Assembly (NCBI GenBank): GCA_013398275.1 | Contig: VZSE01014404.1 | Coordinates: forward strand, 1 to 64,000 | Origin: Promerops cafer | Lineage: Eukaryota; Chordata; Aves; Passeriformes; Nectariniidae | Direction of reading: 5' to 3' | Length of the DNA: 64,000 nucleotides | Part shown: piece by piece, positions 46,305 to 58,200 of the stretch | Position numbering within the stretch: position 1 is the first letter of the stretch | Layout: every line of letters starts with the position of its first letter | Notes under the pieces: model-generated | What the model was told of the DNA's origin: nothing | Database searches by the model: none | What the model saw: the letters and a program-made list of their open reading frames with translations, nothing else | Position numbers and translations under genes: made by a program

Positions 46305-47686
46305 TGTCAGGGTTTGGCGCTGGCCCAATGCCAGTGCCCTCATGAAAATGTGTTTTCTTTAACTAACTGCTGTGAGATGCGACTAGGAACAGAGCAGAGC
46401 AGGCTCAAACTTAGAAAAAGAGAGAAAAAAACTTTATTAAACTACAAACTGACATCAGAAACACACAGGAAACAGAATGAAAACGTTTTAAACTATTCCT
46501 CTTCGTCCCACTCCATTTCACCAAAGCACAGTGAGACAAAAATCTTGGAGTCTTGATCAAGTTACCAACACTCTGATAATTAATTTTCTGTCTATCAAGG
46601 GAGAGAGGAGTCTCTCTTGTACTACAGTCCTCCCCACGAAACAGGGCTGAAACTTCCCATTTTTCTTTGTCTGGCATCGCCCAGAGAAAATCTGCCATCG
46701 TGACATCCTTCTTCCATGTACAGTGCTCTCACCACTGTCCATGGACCGAAACTGCTCACAGGGTTCTTCAAGGATGCTTTGCCAAGTGCTAAAAAACAAC
46801 CGTGTCTCATTTTTGGGACAACAGTCCCCCCCCATTTTCTCATCCCCTGGGGCCGAAGGTTTTCTCAAGAACAGAGCTCTTCTCCCTGAAGATGGAAGGC
46901 ACCACCACGCCCTCTTCATCTTCCTCTGTTCACTCCTTTATATAATGTCATTACAGCAGGTCAGTCTCTTGGCTCAGCCTATCGCATCCACTTAAATGCA
47001 GTCTCATGTATTACAGGTAACTTGGTTCAGTCTATGGCTATACAAGAAAAAGTCCAGCTAAAAAAAGCCACTCTATCATCTCCTCCTACTTCAGCTTTTC
47101 CACATCTTCTTCTTAACATCTCAGGTCCCAGACTGTCTCTCTTCTCTCTCCAACCACCAGCCAGGAGAACTAATGTTTCACAAAGCTTTTTCACCCAGGA
47201 AAGGGTTAAAAGTCTGAGCTCCGCTGCCCTCAGGGCACTGAAATCTCACGGTGGTACTTCCACATGCTGGGCATCACCCCCCCTGCCGCCTCCTCTGCCG
47301 GCACAGGCTCACTTGCTCTCTCTTCTGGGGGGGGAACAAAAGATACCTCAGTGTTTCTCCACCCCTCCGTCCTACAGGGGCTGGCCCGGTTCCATTCCCT
47401 TCCACCTTCTCTCTCTCTCCGGGGCTCCGGCCTACCTCAGCCTGGGCCCCCATGGCTCCCCTCCCCCACCCAGCCATGTGGCTGGGCGGGGCAGAGACGG
47501 TGGGGCTCCCTGGGCTACCACGGGCGAAAGAGAGCGAACTCTGGGAAATCTCTGCTTTTAACCCCGTGTGTCTTCAGAGGTGACTCATGTCTTCAGTGGT
47601 CACACCAGGTGTCAATATTCAAATCTGACCACAGATTGGTTTGACTAAAACGTCCCAAAAAACTCACTTCCTCTCAAACTGAGACA
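46305..47686 (-). mobile_element. Solo LTR, family A copy 2 (1.38 kb)
   Basis: The plus strand begins TGTCAGGGTTTGGCGC and ends CTCAAACTGAGACA. A perfect 5-bp duplication, CCCCA, lies at 46300-46304 and 47687-47691. It aligns end to end with 28413-29799, in the same orientation. The minus-strand TATA box (TATATAAAG, about 46945-46937) and AATAAA (46438-46433) are conserved between the copies. The two differ by scattered substitutions and small indels, so they inserted independently. No internal retroviral genes are attached. Confidence 0.92.
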
Positions 47687-47691
47687 CCCCA

Positions 47692-48997
47692 GTAGAAATC
47701 TGAATGGGAAGCAGTGGGGATTCAAACTTTGTGCTCGTCAAGAGTGGTCCACCAGAGCCCAGGGAAGGAGGGGAGAGAGAGAGCACTGTAATTTACTTAT
47801 TTTCTTGCTGGCTTCAGTGAACTTGGCTCACCATGGGTCCCTCTCTTGCTCTTGTAGAATACATCTGAATTTGGTGCAGCATAATTGTGATTAATTTCTG
47901 GTCTGTGTTGAAGAGCACAGAGTGGTCCTGTCTTGCTCTTGGGCTTGCTCAGACATACACTTCAAGTATCACTTACCTACCATGCAGGGTGGTTATGAGG
48001 ATTAATTAGTTAATGTTTGTACAGCACTTTGAAAATGTAATGCACTATTAGGCTTAGTCTCTGCTTGATGCATGAGTAGAACACCCATTAATCTAATAGA
48101 AGTTGTATGCATTCCTCAAGCAGGGAATACATAAATGCTAAATATAATTATAATTATTATTGTATTTTGCAATATTTCTTGATCATGGTTTTGTAATTTA
48201 GCTTTTTTTAATATATAGCTTGCAAAAATAAAAAAAATGTTCTTAATTTTTAATCTTGCTTTCAAGAACACCTTCAGCCTGAAATAAGCAATCATCATTT
48301 GTTCCTCCTGTTTCATTGTTTTCTTCCCCTTATTCTATATTGTGCATGGTTTGACCAGAGGTACATTTCTGTGTTCTGCAATTGGCAGAGGTATCTTGCC
48401 AGCTAAGGAAGCATACTCATAACACCTCACACAAATAGTATTTGATTACTGCTAATTACAGTGCTGTCACAGAGACAGGGGGAAGGAACGTTGGCTGGCT
48501 TTGTCAAATAGCAATGAAATAACCTGCTGTCTGTCTACTGACTTAATGGCTTTAATTGCCAGTGCATAATCAAGATCTGGTGAATTTGTTTGAACATATC
48601 AGCAGGCACCAAATATTTCGATTAAGATCAAGTTGTATAACTGGTGTTGCTATAGCTAGAGCAGGATTCTGGTAAATTCAGGTTTTTGAGACTCACAAAA
48701 GGGTACTTGGCAAGACCCAGCAAGCAAATAGACAGATGGGTTGTTTCTTCTTCTTTTTTCAGACTTTGAGTAACCTTCCCCTCTGATGCTACTGGACCGT
48801 TGTAGGTGGTTCCCTTTTATTTTTTTTCTCAGGATGTCTCCCAGAAGAGTTCATGCACTGTAGGCTTTCTGCTGTGAATGAGATCTTGGTTGTGGTGGGC
48901 CATTGAGACTACTGCTTTGGCCTGGAGTAGAGTCTGTCCCAAACTCTTGAAGGAGGCTTGCTGCAGCAGTGAGAATGGTTTAATAGTCCCTGAAGAA
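47692..48997. other. Non-coding DNA, nothing recognised
   Basis: This is AT-rich sequence, with an especially A/T-dense patch near 48130-48260. No gene is recognised. Confidence 0.5.
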
Positions 48998-48998
48998 A

Positions 48999-49113
48999 AT
49001 CATAGAATCATATAATATCCTGAATTGGAAGGGACCCAGAAGGATCAAGTCTTAACTCCTAGCCTTGGACAGGACAACCAAAGGAATCATGTGCCTGAGA
49101 GCATTGTCCAAAA
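48999..49113 (-). mobile_element. CR1 LINE 3' end fragment
   Basis: The plus strand starts AATCATAGAATCATATAATA, the complement of the CR1 3' octamers. It continues with TTGGAAGGGACCCAGAAGGA and CATGTGCCTGAGAGCATTGT, which are CR1 antisense blocks. It is about 115 bp long and belongs to a different subfamily from the copy at 45732. Confidence 0.88.
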
Positions 49114-52100
49114 AGAAAAGGAAGAAAAAAAAAGGAAAAGCTGTGTCCTGGCACACCGCAGGTGATCCATTTTTTCCATGTAAACGTTGATAGAACTTTT
49201 TTTCCCTTTTTGCACTCATCCTCTTGCCAGAAAAGTCTTTTTCAAGAAATCAATCCCTTTCCTATAGCCAGTGGATAATACAAGAGTTTGAAATAAATGC
49301 TTGAATTATGTTCAGCTTTCAGATATGGTTTTGTCCCAAGCTGTCAGAATGCGCTTTATTTTTGTCAAAGCCTCAATCAAAGATTTTTTTTCTATTTTTG
49401 AAGGATGCTTCCTTCAGGGATTCACGCCCATTCAACTAAATCATTAGCAGCTTCTTAAGCACAGAAGAACAGGTCCTTGTGATAAAATCTGCAAGGCCAT
49501 GAGCTGGACTTGCCTTTGCTCTTTCATTAAAGGCTGAAACAAGAACCTTCCACTTCTCTGAATGGGCTATGAGCACTGGATGCTGTAGACTATGCTTACC
49601 TGTCCTGTTCATTTTTAATGTTTCACAACATTTGAAAAGACCCCACCTGGTCCAAGTCATGCCTGTTTACCTAGTCAGTTTTCATTTTGCAACACAGTTG
49701 AATTTTCTGGTTTATTTGCGTGGTTCCTATGGCTTGTTGCCTGGTAGGTATTAGTCTGGATTGGTGGGTGGATTTTCTTGGCACAGAGAACTCTCATGTA
49801 AATGATCTTCTTAGTTTTGGTGGTTAAAATTGATGCCTTGACACCAGGAGAAATTACCTTTGCTTGTCTATATGTTGTCATCTTATCTATGATACTCTTT
49901 TACCTTCATACCACTCAGTGCAGCTTTGTTTGATCCCAAGGCGTAGCTGTGACCTGTCTTCTCCCTGCCTTCATAAGCCATGTAATTTTAAGTATCATGC
50001 TCAGCAGGCATGCACATAAAAGCTGGCATGCAGAAAATCACAAGTTCTTTCTGTTTGTTCTGAAGGACCTTTAGAAAGTTTTACCCACCCCCTGCTCAAT
50101 TCTGACAAAGCTGGAGTCATTCTTATATGTCTTTAGTGGGAGCTGTCAGCGCTCCACAACTGTCTAGATCAGACCTGGAGCTTGAGAGCTAAAAACAACC
50201 CCAAAATACAGAGATGATATATGACAGGCAGATTTACATTTGCAGAAAGGTAGAAAATTAAGCCAGAATTTCCTTCCTACACTTTTTTTTTCTTTTTACA
50301 TTGAAGAGAAGAAACCTAGACCACTAAATGCTGATAATGGTTTTGCTTCTTTTGGATATGCATGTGTATGTGCTTCAGTAAGTTTACAGTATTGTAATGG
50401 GTTCTATATATGGATATTTTAAAGGTGATACAGTAGTAATAATAGGGTAGGGCAGAGATGCTGAGCAAGGTCAGTGGGCTTGCACACTGATGAAGTCAAA
50501 GAGTAGGAGCAATGAGGAGGGCTTGTGAGAGTACATACTTTGTGCTTGCTATCCCTGAATCTAAATTTAACTGAATTCAGGAAACTTGAATCACAAAGAA
50601 ACCTGCATTTAAAAAAACACAAAAAACCAGATAGTCTTTTTTTTCTTTCTTTTTTTTTCCTTTTTCCTTTTTCCTTTCCCAGATACTCGATTTCATTGTC
50701 CGGCTTAAATAATTTAAGTATCAGACACACAGTTGCACTGTTCTCAATGATATCACACAGAACTAAATTACATAATGTGATAACAGATTTTCCATCTCTA
50801 CCAATGCAGAAGATGCTGGGATAGCAGCTGCCTAACCATTACACATAAGAGCCACCACTGTGAAGGACAAGGAACAGTCAGTGATCCCTACTTCGGAAGC
50901 GGAAAAATAACAAAAGAAAACAGAGGTTTCACACTTCGTTCTTTTACTAGTGTGCTTTCTGTGTTTACTAATACAGTTCCATATAGATAGCCCAGTAAGA
51001 ACTTCCATGTTATGAAGTTCATCTTAATTTTCTGCTAGATAAATATCTACCCTTTGGAGGATGCTGTTTCTGGTAGTTTTCTGTTTCTCTGTTGGTTTTC
51101 AATTTCACTGGTTGACTGTAAGCATCAGCATTCTTAAAAGTACAGGCCAGATGCTTGGAAAGGGTAAAGCAGCATGGCAAAGCAGCTGCTTCTGGCTTTG
51201 TCACCTGATACCCTCTTTTTATCTTTTTTTTGTCTACCCTTTGTGAATTTTGTAGCTCTGAGCAAACTTTGTTAATATTATTATTGGCAGTTATATCTTC
51301 ATTAGTTTCTGGCTTGCCTATAAATGCAACCAACATTCATGCCTTGTTTATTTCTGTTCAGGAGCTGTAAGCTTTGGTAATTTTTCAAGTTGTCATCTCA
51401 CACTTCCAAAATCACCAGGTTTCTTTTATTTGCGAAAGTGCAGTCTTTGAAGTGTCTTTTATTTCCTGCAAAGAGGTTACATCCAGCTTTTAAAAAGACT
51501 TAAAAGTCCTGTTTCCTTCTAATTATTCTCCCCAGTAAGAATTAGTCTGTGCTGGTGCAGGATGTGTGTCTTTGGGAGCTCTGCTAGGCCGTGGTGGAGT
51601 TAGAAGCTCTGCTCTCAGTCTGTGTCCTCTTTAATCTTAATGAGGTATAGGAATTGTGGATAGATGTGTGAAATCCTGAAGGTTTTTACATTGCCTTTTA
51701 AATTCAGTCAAAAATAGTACTGCTGAAATGCTCCTACCATAAAGAATTGCTGGGGATGCCTGTGGCTGGGTGGTGAGAGAGGTAGCAGAGAGCTTGCAAC
51801 AAGTGAGGTGGAACAGACCAGGGATAGGCACTACCAAGGTCAGATTCTTCAGTGTTCACTCCATTATTTTGATTATTTCTGTAATTCTCATTTTATTTTT
51901 GCTGATGAAATTTCTTGTTGGATGCCCTTCCATGGAAAACTTAGTAATTTTCCTACATAGTTAATATTCAGATATAAAAAAACCTATTACAGTCTAAATG
52001 ATGAATAGATGCTAATTTATACATATATACATATACTCAGAATGCCTAATTAATGATCTTCTGTGTCAGTCACGGATATGCAAATGATTATATTTTGCGA

Positions 52101-53600
52101 GTCTTACTGTAATTGTGTTGCCCTGCTGGCTTCAATTTGGGGGAATGTTTTTACTGCAGTTTAGAAAGGGATAAGAAAGAGACTGAGCAACAAAGCAGTA
52201 AAGAACACAACTGCTGTGCTGATCAGTCAAAACCAGGTAGATCCTGGTTGTTTTCATGGGTGCCAGAGGCATTTCTGGAGCCAGAACTAAGTTAGAGGAT
52301 CCAAGTAGCTCTCTGGAGAGCTCACCTATCTCTGTCCACTACAAAGCGGGCTATATTCATTATACCTTATTGGACTAATGCCTGAAGTAATGTTGGGAAG
52401 TCTTCATGAAGCCAGCATTTCTCATTTTTCTTTGTCTTTGCCATTGATGCAGATGTTCCTCAAAAAGTAAAAGATTGTCTGTGTATTTTAGTAGAGTTTG
52501 TGGATATGTTTCGCTACATAAATAATTCTACTCTCCATAATTATGGAGGACATTAAAAAAAAAAATTATTTGCTCCTCTGATACATACGTGCACAGAAGT
52601 CGCTCCAAATCTGCAAGTCCTGGGACTGGGATAAAGGAAAATAGACAATGTTAATCATTGTTATGTCTGTCTTTTTGATATGTTGGACTGGAAACAGCTG
52701 TGAGGGTGGAAAAATCTAATCCTGAAAAATGTCATACAATTACTGGGCTTGGAAAATATATATTTTTTAAAAATGAATGAACATGAGCTTGTTTCTAACC
52801 CTCCAGCACTTTTATCATGGTGCTGTATGGGCTGAATGTTTGCTGGGGGCAGCTATTTTATGAGGTCCCAGGTACTGTTTAAAGGCCTCCCTTTGTCCTC
52901 TTAATTCTGTGGTGGAATTAGTTTGTATTGCTTAACCTGAAGCTGTATCTGTAACCAGAAAGTGGTGGTTGTGCCACAGCCCAGGAAAAAGACAGGCTGA
53001 ATGTCACTTTGAGGAAACTCAGATCTTGCCTCCAGTAAGGAGAGCTCATGGCTCTGCTCTCAGGACAGCTTTTAAATCACTGCTGGGATTTGCAAGGAGT
53101 TTGCAGCAGAGTTACTATGAAATCATGGCTCTGAATTGATCCTGTGGGCTGGGATGTCGGGCCCTGCTTGGGGAAGCTATTGATTCTCCACACACAGCCT
53201 CAGAGGATGGGGAGGTGGTGTGATCTGTACCGCTGTGCTCTTTCCTCCCTCATACAAGTTATGACTATTGTGACACAGGGATCCAGTTATTTTCCATGAT
53301 AGCCAGGTTACCTTGGTCTTCACTGCTGCTGTAAAGTTGGAGTCTGTGCCTCCTGACATTTTTACTTGTGCTTCTCCTCTTTGCCTGCTTGCTTTGGCTT
53401 TGTGGTCACTTTTAGCCATGTCAGCACATTGAAAATTGCTGACAGTAAACACCAAAGGCATGCATGCATGTTACTGAAAAAAAAGAAGCAACCAAGGAAA
53501 ACAGCCTTGGGTAAACAGTGGATTTGCTTACTGTTAAATGTCCACAGCTTCCACACACAGCCTGGAGCCTCTTATTAAATACAGGGCTTGGAATTTTGTT
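49114..53600. other. Single-copy-looking DNA, no gene recognised
   Basis: About 4.5 kb is AT-leaning, with short frames only. A pyrimidine-rich tract lies at about 50637-50681. No exon or repeat family is recognised. Confidence 0.5.
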
Positions 53601-53639
53601 TTTAAAGGATATTTATACAGACTGTGACACTGCTCACAT

Positions 53640-54610
53640 TTCCATGTGACTTTTGGTATATGCAGTAGGAGAGAGGTTCATCCTGCATGGTGCTGTACAG
53701 AACAGCAGAAATATTAAGACTTCCAAGAAGAACAGCAGCCATAGGCATGCAGGATCCAGGGGTTTGTGTCAGGAAATTTGGCCATCCATCCACAAGACAG
53801 CCTGGGATGTCCCAGGGACACACAGGTGTGATGCTCTGTGCTGTCACTGTCATGCCCACCTTCAGAAAGGTGAATGGTGTAGTGTGCAGATCAGCATTAA
53901 ATGCTGTGCACTGCAGCAGGCCTGAATTTTGCACAGATTAAACGCTGGGAAAGGGAGGGCAGAAAAAGGTACATCCTTGGGCTTATCCAGGGCAGCATAG
54001 ACTGGGGAAACATACTTCTCTTGTAAGTACCTAAGCACATCCCAATATTTGGTAGTATGCCCAGGGTATCCCCATGTTCCTGCAGCTCTTCTGTAGTTTC
54101 ATCCTGGTTAGCCATAAGGGATGGAGCTGAGGAGCTGGATTCTGCTTCTGCCAAGCTTGCTTAAGTGCTGCACAGGTCCATGGAATTGGCCACAACTCCC
54201 AGAGCCCAGCTTTGAGCTGCACGTTGCCAGCAGCTTACGGAGTTCAGGGAGGAGCAGGCTGGACTCAGTCAAAAATGGATTTTTGCTGGGAGTACATTGC
54301 TATTTTTATAGTTTACGCAGCTGCTTCAGAGCCATTACAGCTGTCCAAAGCAGTCATAGTGCACACCTTCTTGGAAACACTCATCCTGCCTGGTATTGTC
54401 AAACCTCAGAGCTATGTCCACCTCTTCAGAGGCTCTCACCAGTAGCCACTTACCCACCCACAAGAAGTTCCAGCAACATGGGCGCTGCCATGGAGAGTTA
54501 CCCCAGAGCTTCCTTCCTTTTTCCTTTGCCCCAGAAATGGTACAGGATGCAGATGAGAAGACCTGCAAGATGGACCAGAAACATATAGAGAAAACACATG
54601 CTAGAGTCCC
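53640..54610 (-). repeat. Possible old LTR-like sequence
   Basis: A good TATA box is present on the minus strand (TATAAAAATA, 54310-54301). The block is GC-richer than its surroundings and open for short stretches in several frames, as seen in the LTRs elsewhere in the window. I cannot define its ends or a target duplication, so the call rests on composition and the TATA box only. Confidence 0.25.
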
Positions 54611-54705
54611 ATTTCTCCAGAGTTAAAAGACAGTTTCTTTGTGGAAATTATTAATTATTCTGCCATCAGATGATACAGTTAGGATTTGGAGCTGATCTGT
54701 ATTAA

Positions 54706-55179
54706 TGAAAGGAATGAGAGAAAGGTGTCTTTACAAATAAACTGTGGGCCTGCTGGTAGATAAACCTAGATACTGATAGGTGAAAAAAGCAATAGGAGTA
54801 ACCATAAAGTCTATATATTCCATAGGAATTCCACTAATTGACACAGACTGTTGCTCACCCAAGGCCATGCTAAATTCCTGGACTTGGAGAAAAAGAATAG
54901 AGACACAATGAAAAAGAAGGGAGGCGGGTAATTGCACATTGGAAGGGGGTCTGTATTAGGCAATTCGGGAAGACTGTACCTCTCAAGTATCTCAGCCAAT
55001 GGGGAAAGAGAGAGGGAAATGCAGCTGGGAAATTAGGATAAAAAGGAGGCTGCATCCTCTAGCAATTTGAGAGATCCCAGGGTGATGCCCCATGGCCTCT
55101 CCTTTTATTTGAATAAAGTTACAGGACTCCGCTATCTCCTTTTTGGACATAAACTTCTGACATTGTGGATTATTTTCCT
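54706..55179 (+). mobile_element. LTR, family B copy 2, plus strand
   Basis: This block is the reverse-complement match of the nested LTR at 34767-35246. It begins TGAAAGGAATGAGAG and carries the TATA-like GGATAAAAAGGAGG (about 55037-55050) and a poly(A) signal (TTGAATAAAGTTAC, about 55110-55123). It then fades after GATTATTTTCC near 55179. The 3' end is approximate and no clear target duplication is seen. ATTAA occurs at 54701-54705 and again at 55197-55201, but the latter would leave a non-CA end. Confidence 0.75.
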
Positions 55180-55201
55180 GACATCAAGAATGTCTGATTA
55201 A

Positions 55202-58200
55202 GAAGATGGTTTCCAAACTCAGTTTACATTTGGTGTGGTCTCATTCATGCCTGTCAGTCATGCTGCATTTTAGTATGAGCTAGTCCAAGCTGTCTTAAAT
55301 CTCTGCTTTAGACTGAATTAAAGAAAGACGATATAAAGCTGACTTCCCAGCTGACTCCTTACTGCCTTCCCAGCTCAAGGTAAAATGCCATGAGAAGCTG
55401 TTGCTGGAAGCTGGCTAAAGAGATCAATATTAGGGGAAAAGTCACGGGTTTGGGGGATTTGTCTTTGTGTTGAGTGTGTGCTGCCGCCTGCTTGAACCAA
55501 CAGGCCTGGCAGAGGCTGCCCTTCCTGCCTGTGAGTAGGGGATGCCCTGCTCTGAGCACTGTGTAGGCAAGGAATAAACCAACCGAAGTTATTGACACCA
55601 AAGACTACATTAAATCCCTGCTGTAAATTTCCCTGCAGTGGAATCCCAAATATTTCTTAAAGAATCCCTAGGAGGAGGCTGGCATATACTGACTAATTTT
55701 GTAAATCTTGCATTAGAAATGGGGTTGTACATCGGAGAGCCTTCCGTTATATTTAGAATGAAACTCCATGCTCCCGCTGTAAGGATGGGAGCTTAATTAC
55801 AGCATGCTGCAAACTTTGCTTTTGTGAAGGTTATTTTTCTGCACTGCTTGCTTCAGAAAGCACAGTTTTGCTGCTATTTTTATGATGCTTTTGCAACAGC
55901 AGCAGGGGTTTAAATGGGTTAGTTGAAACTTGAGAAGGATTCTCTGACAAAACCAGCAATAGTATCTGTGTGGTTCCCAGCGTGGAACTTCTCACCAGCT
56001 GAAATTAATCAATGTCAGGAGGAAGTTGTCACTGGTTGCTGTTGCTTTTTTTTTCCTTCCTTTTTACTTCCCCCCTCCCTTCTTGCAACTTGCAATTTGC
56101 TTTTTTATTACACCGCAAATTTTCTGCTCAGATTTTTAACATGGAGCCGTATTTGCTGCTTATGAGTGGGTAGCTGCTAGAGGATTGCAATAGAAAAATA
56201 GAACCGGTAAGTTTAGCAAGTTTTACATCCAAAACCAATGAAACGGTGCACATGATTTAGCCTCCCTGCCTTAAGAGGAACCTGCTATTTGCTTACAAGA
56301 ATTGCCAAGCTCTAAGGAGTCTTTTGTCCTTATAATGGAATTGGGATGCGTTTTGCAGAGGCCAGCATGCTTTGCTGCAGGGAGTAGTGTTGTGTGGCAT
56401 GGTGGTGATTGAGAGCTTTTGGGGTGGGTGTTAGACATGAACAGCAAAGGATCTTAAGGCTGCAGAGAAAAATGTTTAGAAAATAGAAAACAAGGAAGGT
56501 TCAGGGAAAATAGGGACTGGGTGGTCTGTGTTTGTTTTTTCTTAAGGACTCTTTCCCTCATTCTGTCTCCTTGAGCTGTGTGCGCATACAAGGTAACTTG
56601 TGGTGGGAAAGAGCTTTAGTTACCATAACACTTCAGTTTAGCATAAAAAACTTGAACTCTCCCCAAACAGTGCTATGTCGAGGGATACATGTTTCTTACT
56701 GGGACAGCACAACTTGCATAGTCCTGCGTGTTGCCGAGGGTAAGGATTACAGCCTAAATTACACCGGCACCTTTGAGAAAGTTCTCAAATGCAATGCAGG
56801 ACTGAGTTCCTGTTACAGTTACTCCATGAAATCTGCATTGGTGCTGTTACCATTCTACTGCCGGAGAAGATTTTTGTGTTTTGCACCAATCAGATGCTGG
56901 GGGAGGTAAAGAAGGGCCAAGGTATGCTGACCTGTCTCGTCAAACAAAGGAATTTGAAAGTCCAAATTCAGACTGCACCTAGGAAAAGATTCCCCAAAGA
57001 AACAAAAGTAATGCAAAGTGAGCAGCATCTGCCCACCTTTTTAAAAAATTATTTTAACATTGGTAAAACTGTCATAAAGTGGAAAAATCCCCATTTTTAA
57101 TGGTAGCAGAGAATTTTTCTAGAAAATATTTAATTTGTCAACATGTTACACTAAAAAGTAAATAGGACATAACCTGCTGGACAAAATATTATTTTCACTT
57201 CCACAAATAGTAATGTAAATGTTACATTTGCTTTTATTTTCCCTCCTTGGTTTTTAAAAGGAAAATAAAATAATTGACCAGATATCTTTGAGATTTGATG
57301 ATAGATTACACAGTATAGAAGCTTGACACCTGCTAGAAAGTATTCTTTCTGCAAAAGATTTTATAATGTAATGATATAAATTCATCTATCTAGGGTAAAC
57401 TGTTTTCCGTTCCCATGGGGCTCTCACATGGTGTAAAGGTTCTACTGAGACTGCTCACTTGATGAGCAGAAAATGTATACATGTGCCACTTGCAAAATCC
57501 CAAAAGAGAGAGATTCTAGCTGGAAATAATAATAATTGAAAACATTTTTAATTTAGCCAGAGCCAAAGACATTCTCAAAGACATTCCAGCAACTTACTAG
57601 AAAATTACTGCTACAATAATAAACAACCCCAAAGGCTGGGCATGGGTTAAATAATTCAGGATCAGGAGGTGGTATTTTGCCTGTGTGCTGTGTTTCTTGG
57701 CTTTAAGAGTATCATGGCTGCCCTCCTGTGAGAAGGGTGCTCATTTCCTATAGAAAGGATGAAAAGCTTCCTCTCTTTTTGAAATACTGAAGGTCCCTCA
57801 GTTTCTAGAAACTCACCTGAGTAGAGCTGCTATCTGAAAGCTGAACAAATAAACCTCACTTGTCCCTGCCTTCCCTGTGATGTGGGACTCTTGGCTCAAG
57901 CAGTACTTCACACTGTGAAGAAAAGAATTTGTTGAGATGAATTTATTAATTATGGGCCATATTTTGATATTCCAGTTCTTTGCTTATTTATTCAAAGCAT
58001 CATCTGGGAAAGTAGAATGAATATTTTGCCTAGAACAACTCTGTTGTGCTTTTGTTTCTGTAAACATAATCTAAGATGTTAAAATCGTTTGTCAGTGAGA
58101 TCTAGGCATTAGTCTTTACACAATTCTTGCTGCAGTTAGGAATTACGTAACAATCTGATTGTTATGGATGAAAATAATGAACTACTAAGGATTAACAGAA

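Noticed and set aside
47022..47644. Plus-strand frames of 110-179 codons inside the LTR at 46305-47686
   Set aside because: Same reason: three overlapping frames over a CT-rich LTR segment are a composition effect, not a gene.
56532..57100. Frames of 125 and 103 codons, with an AG/TGCTATG-like junction and a later GGTAAG
   Set aside because: The acceptor- and donor-like sites exist, but the intervening peptide resembles no known domain, and splice-like dinucleotides are common by chance.
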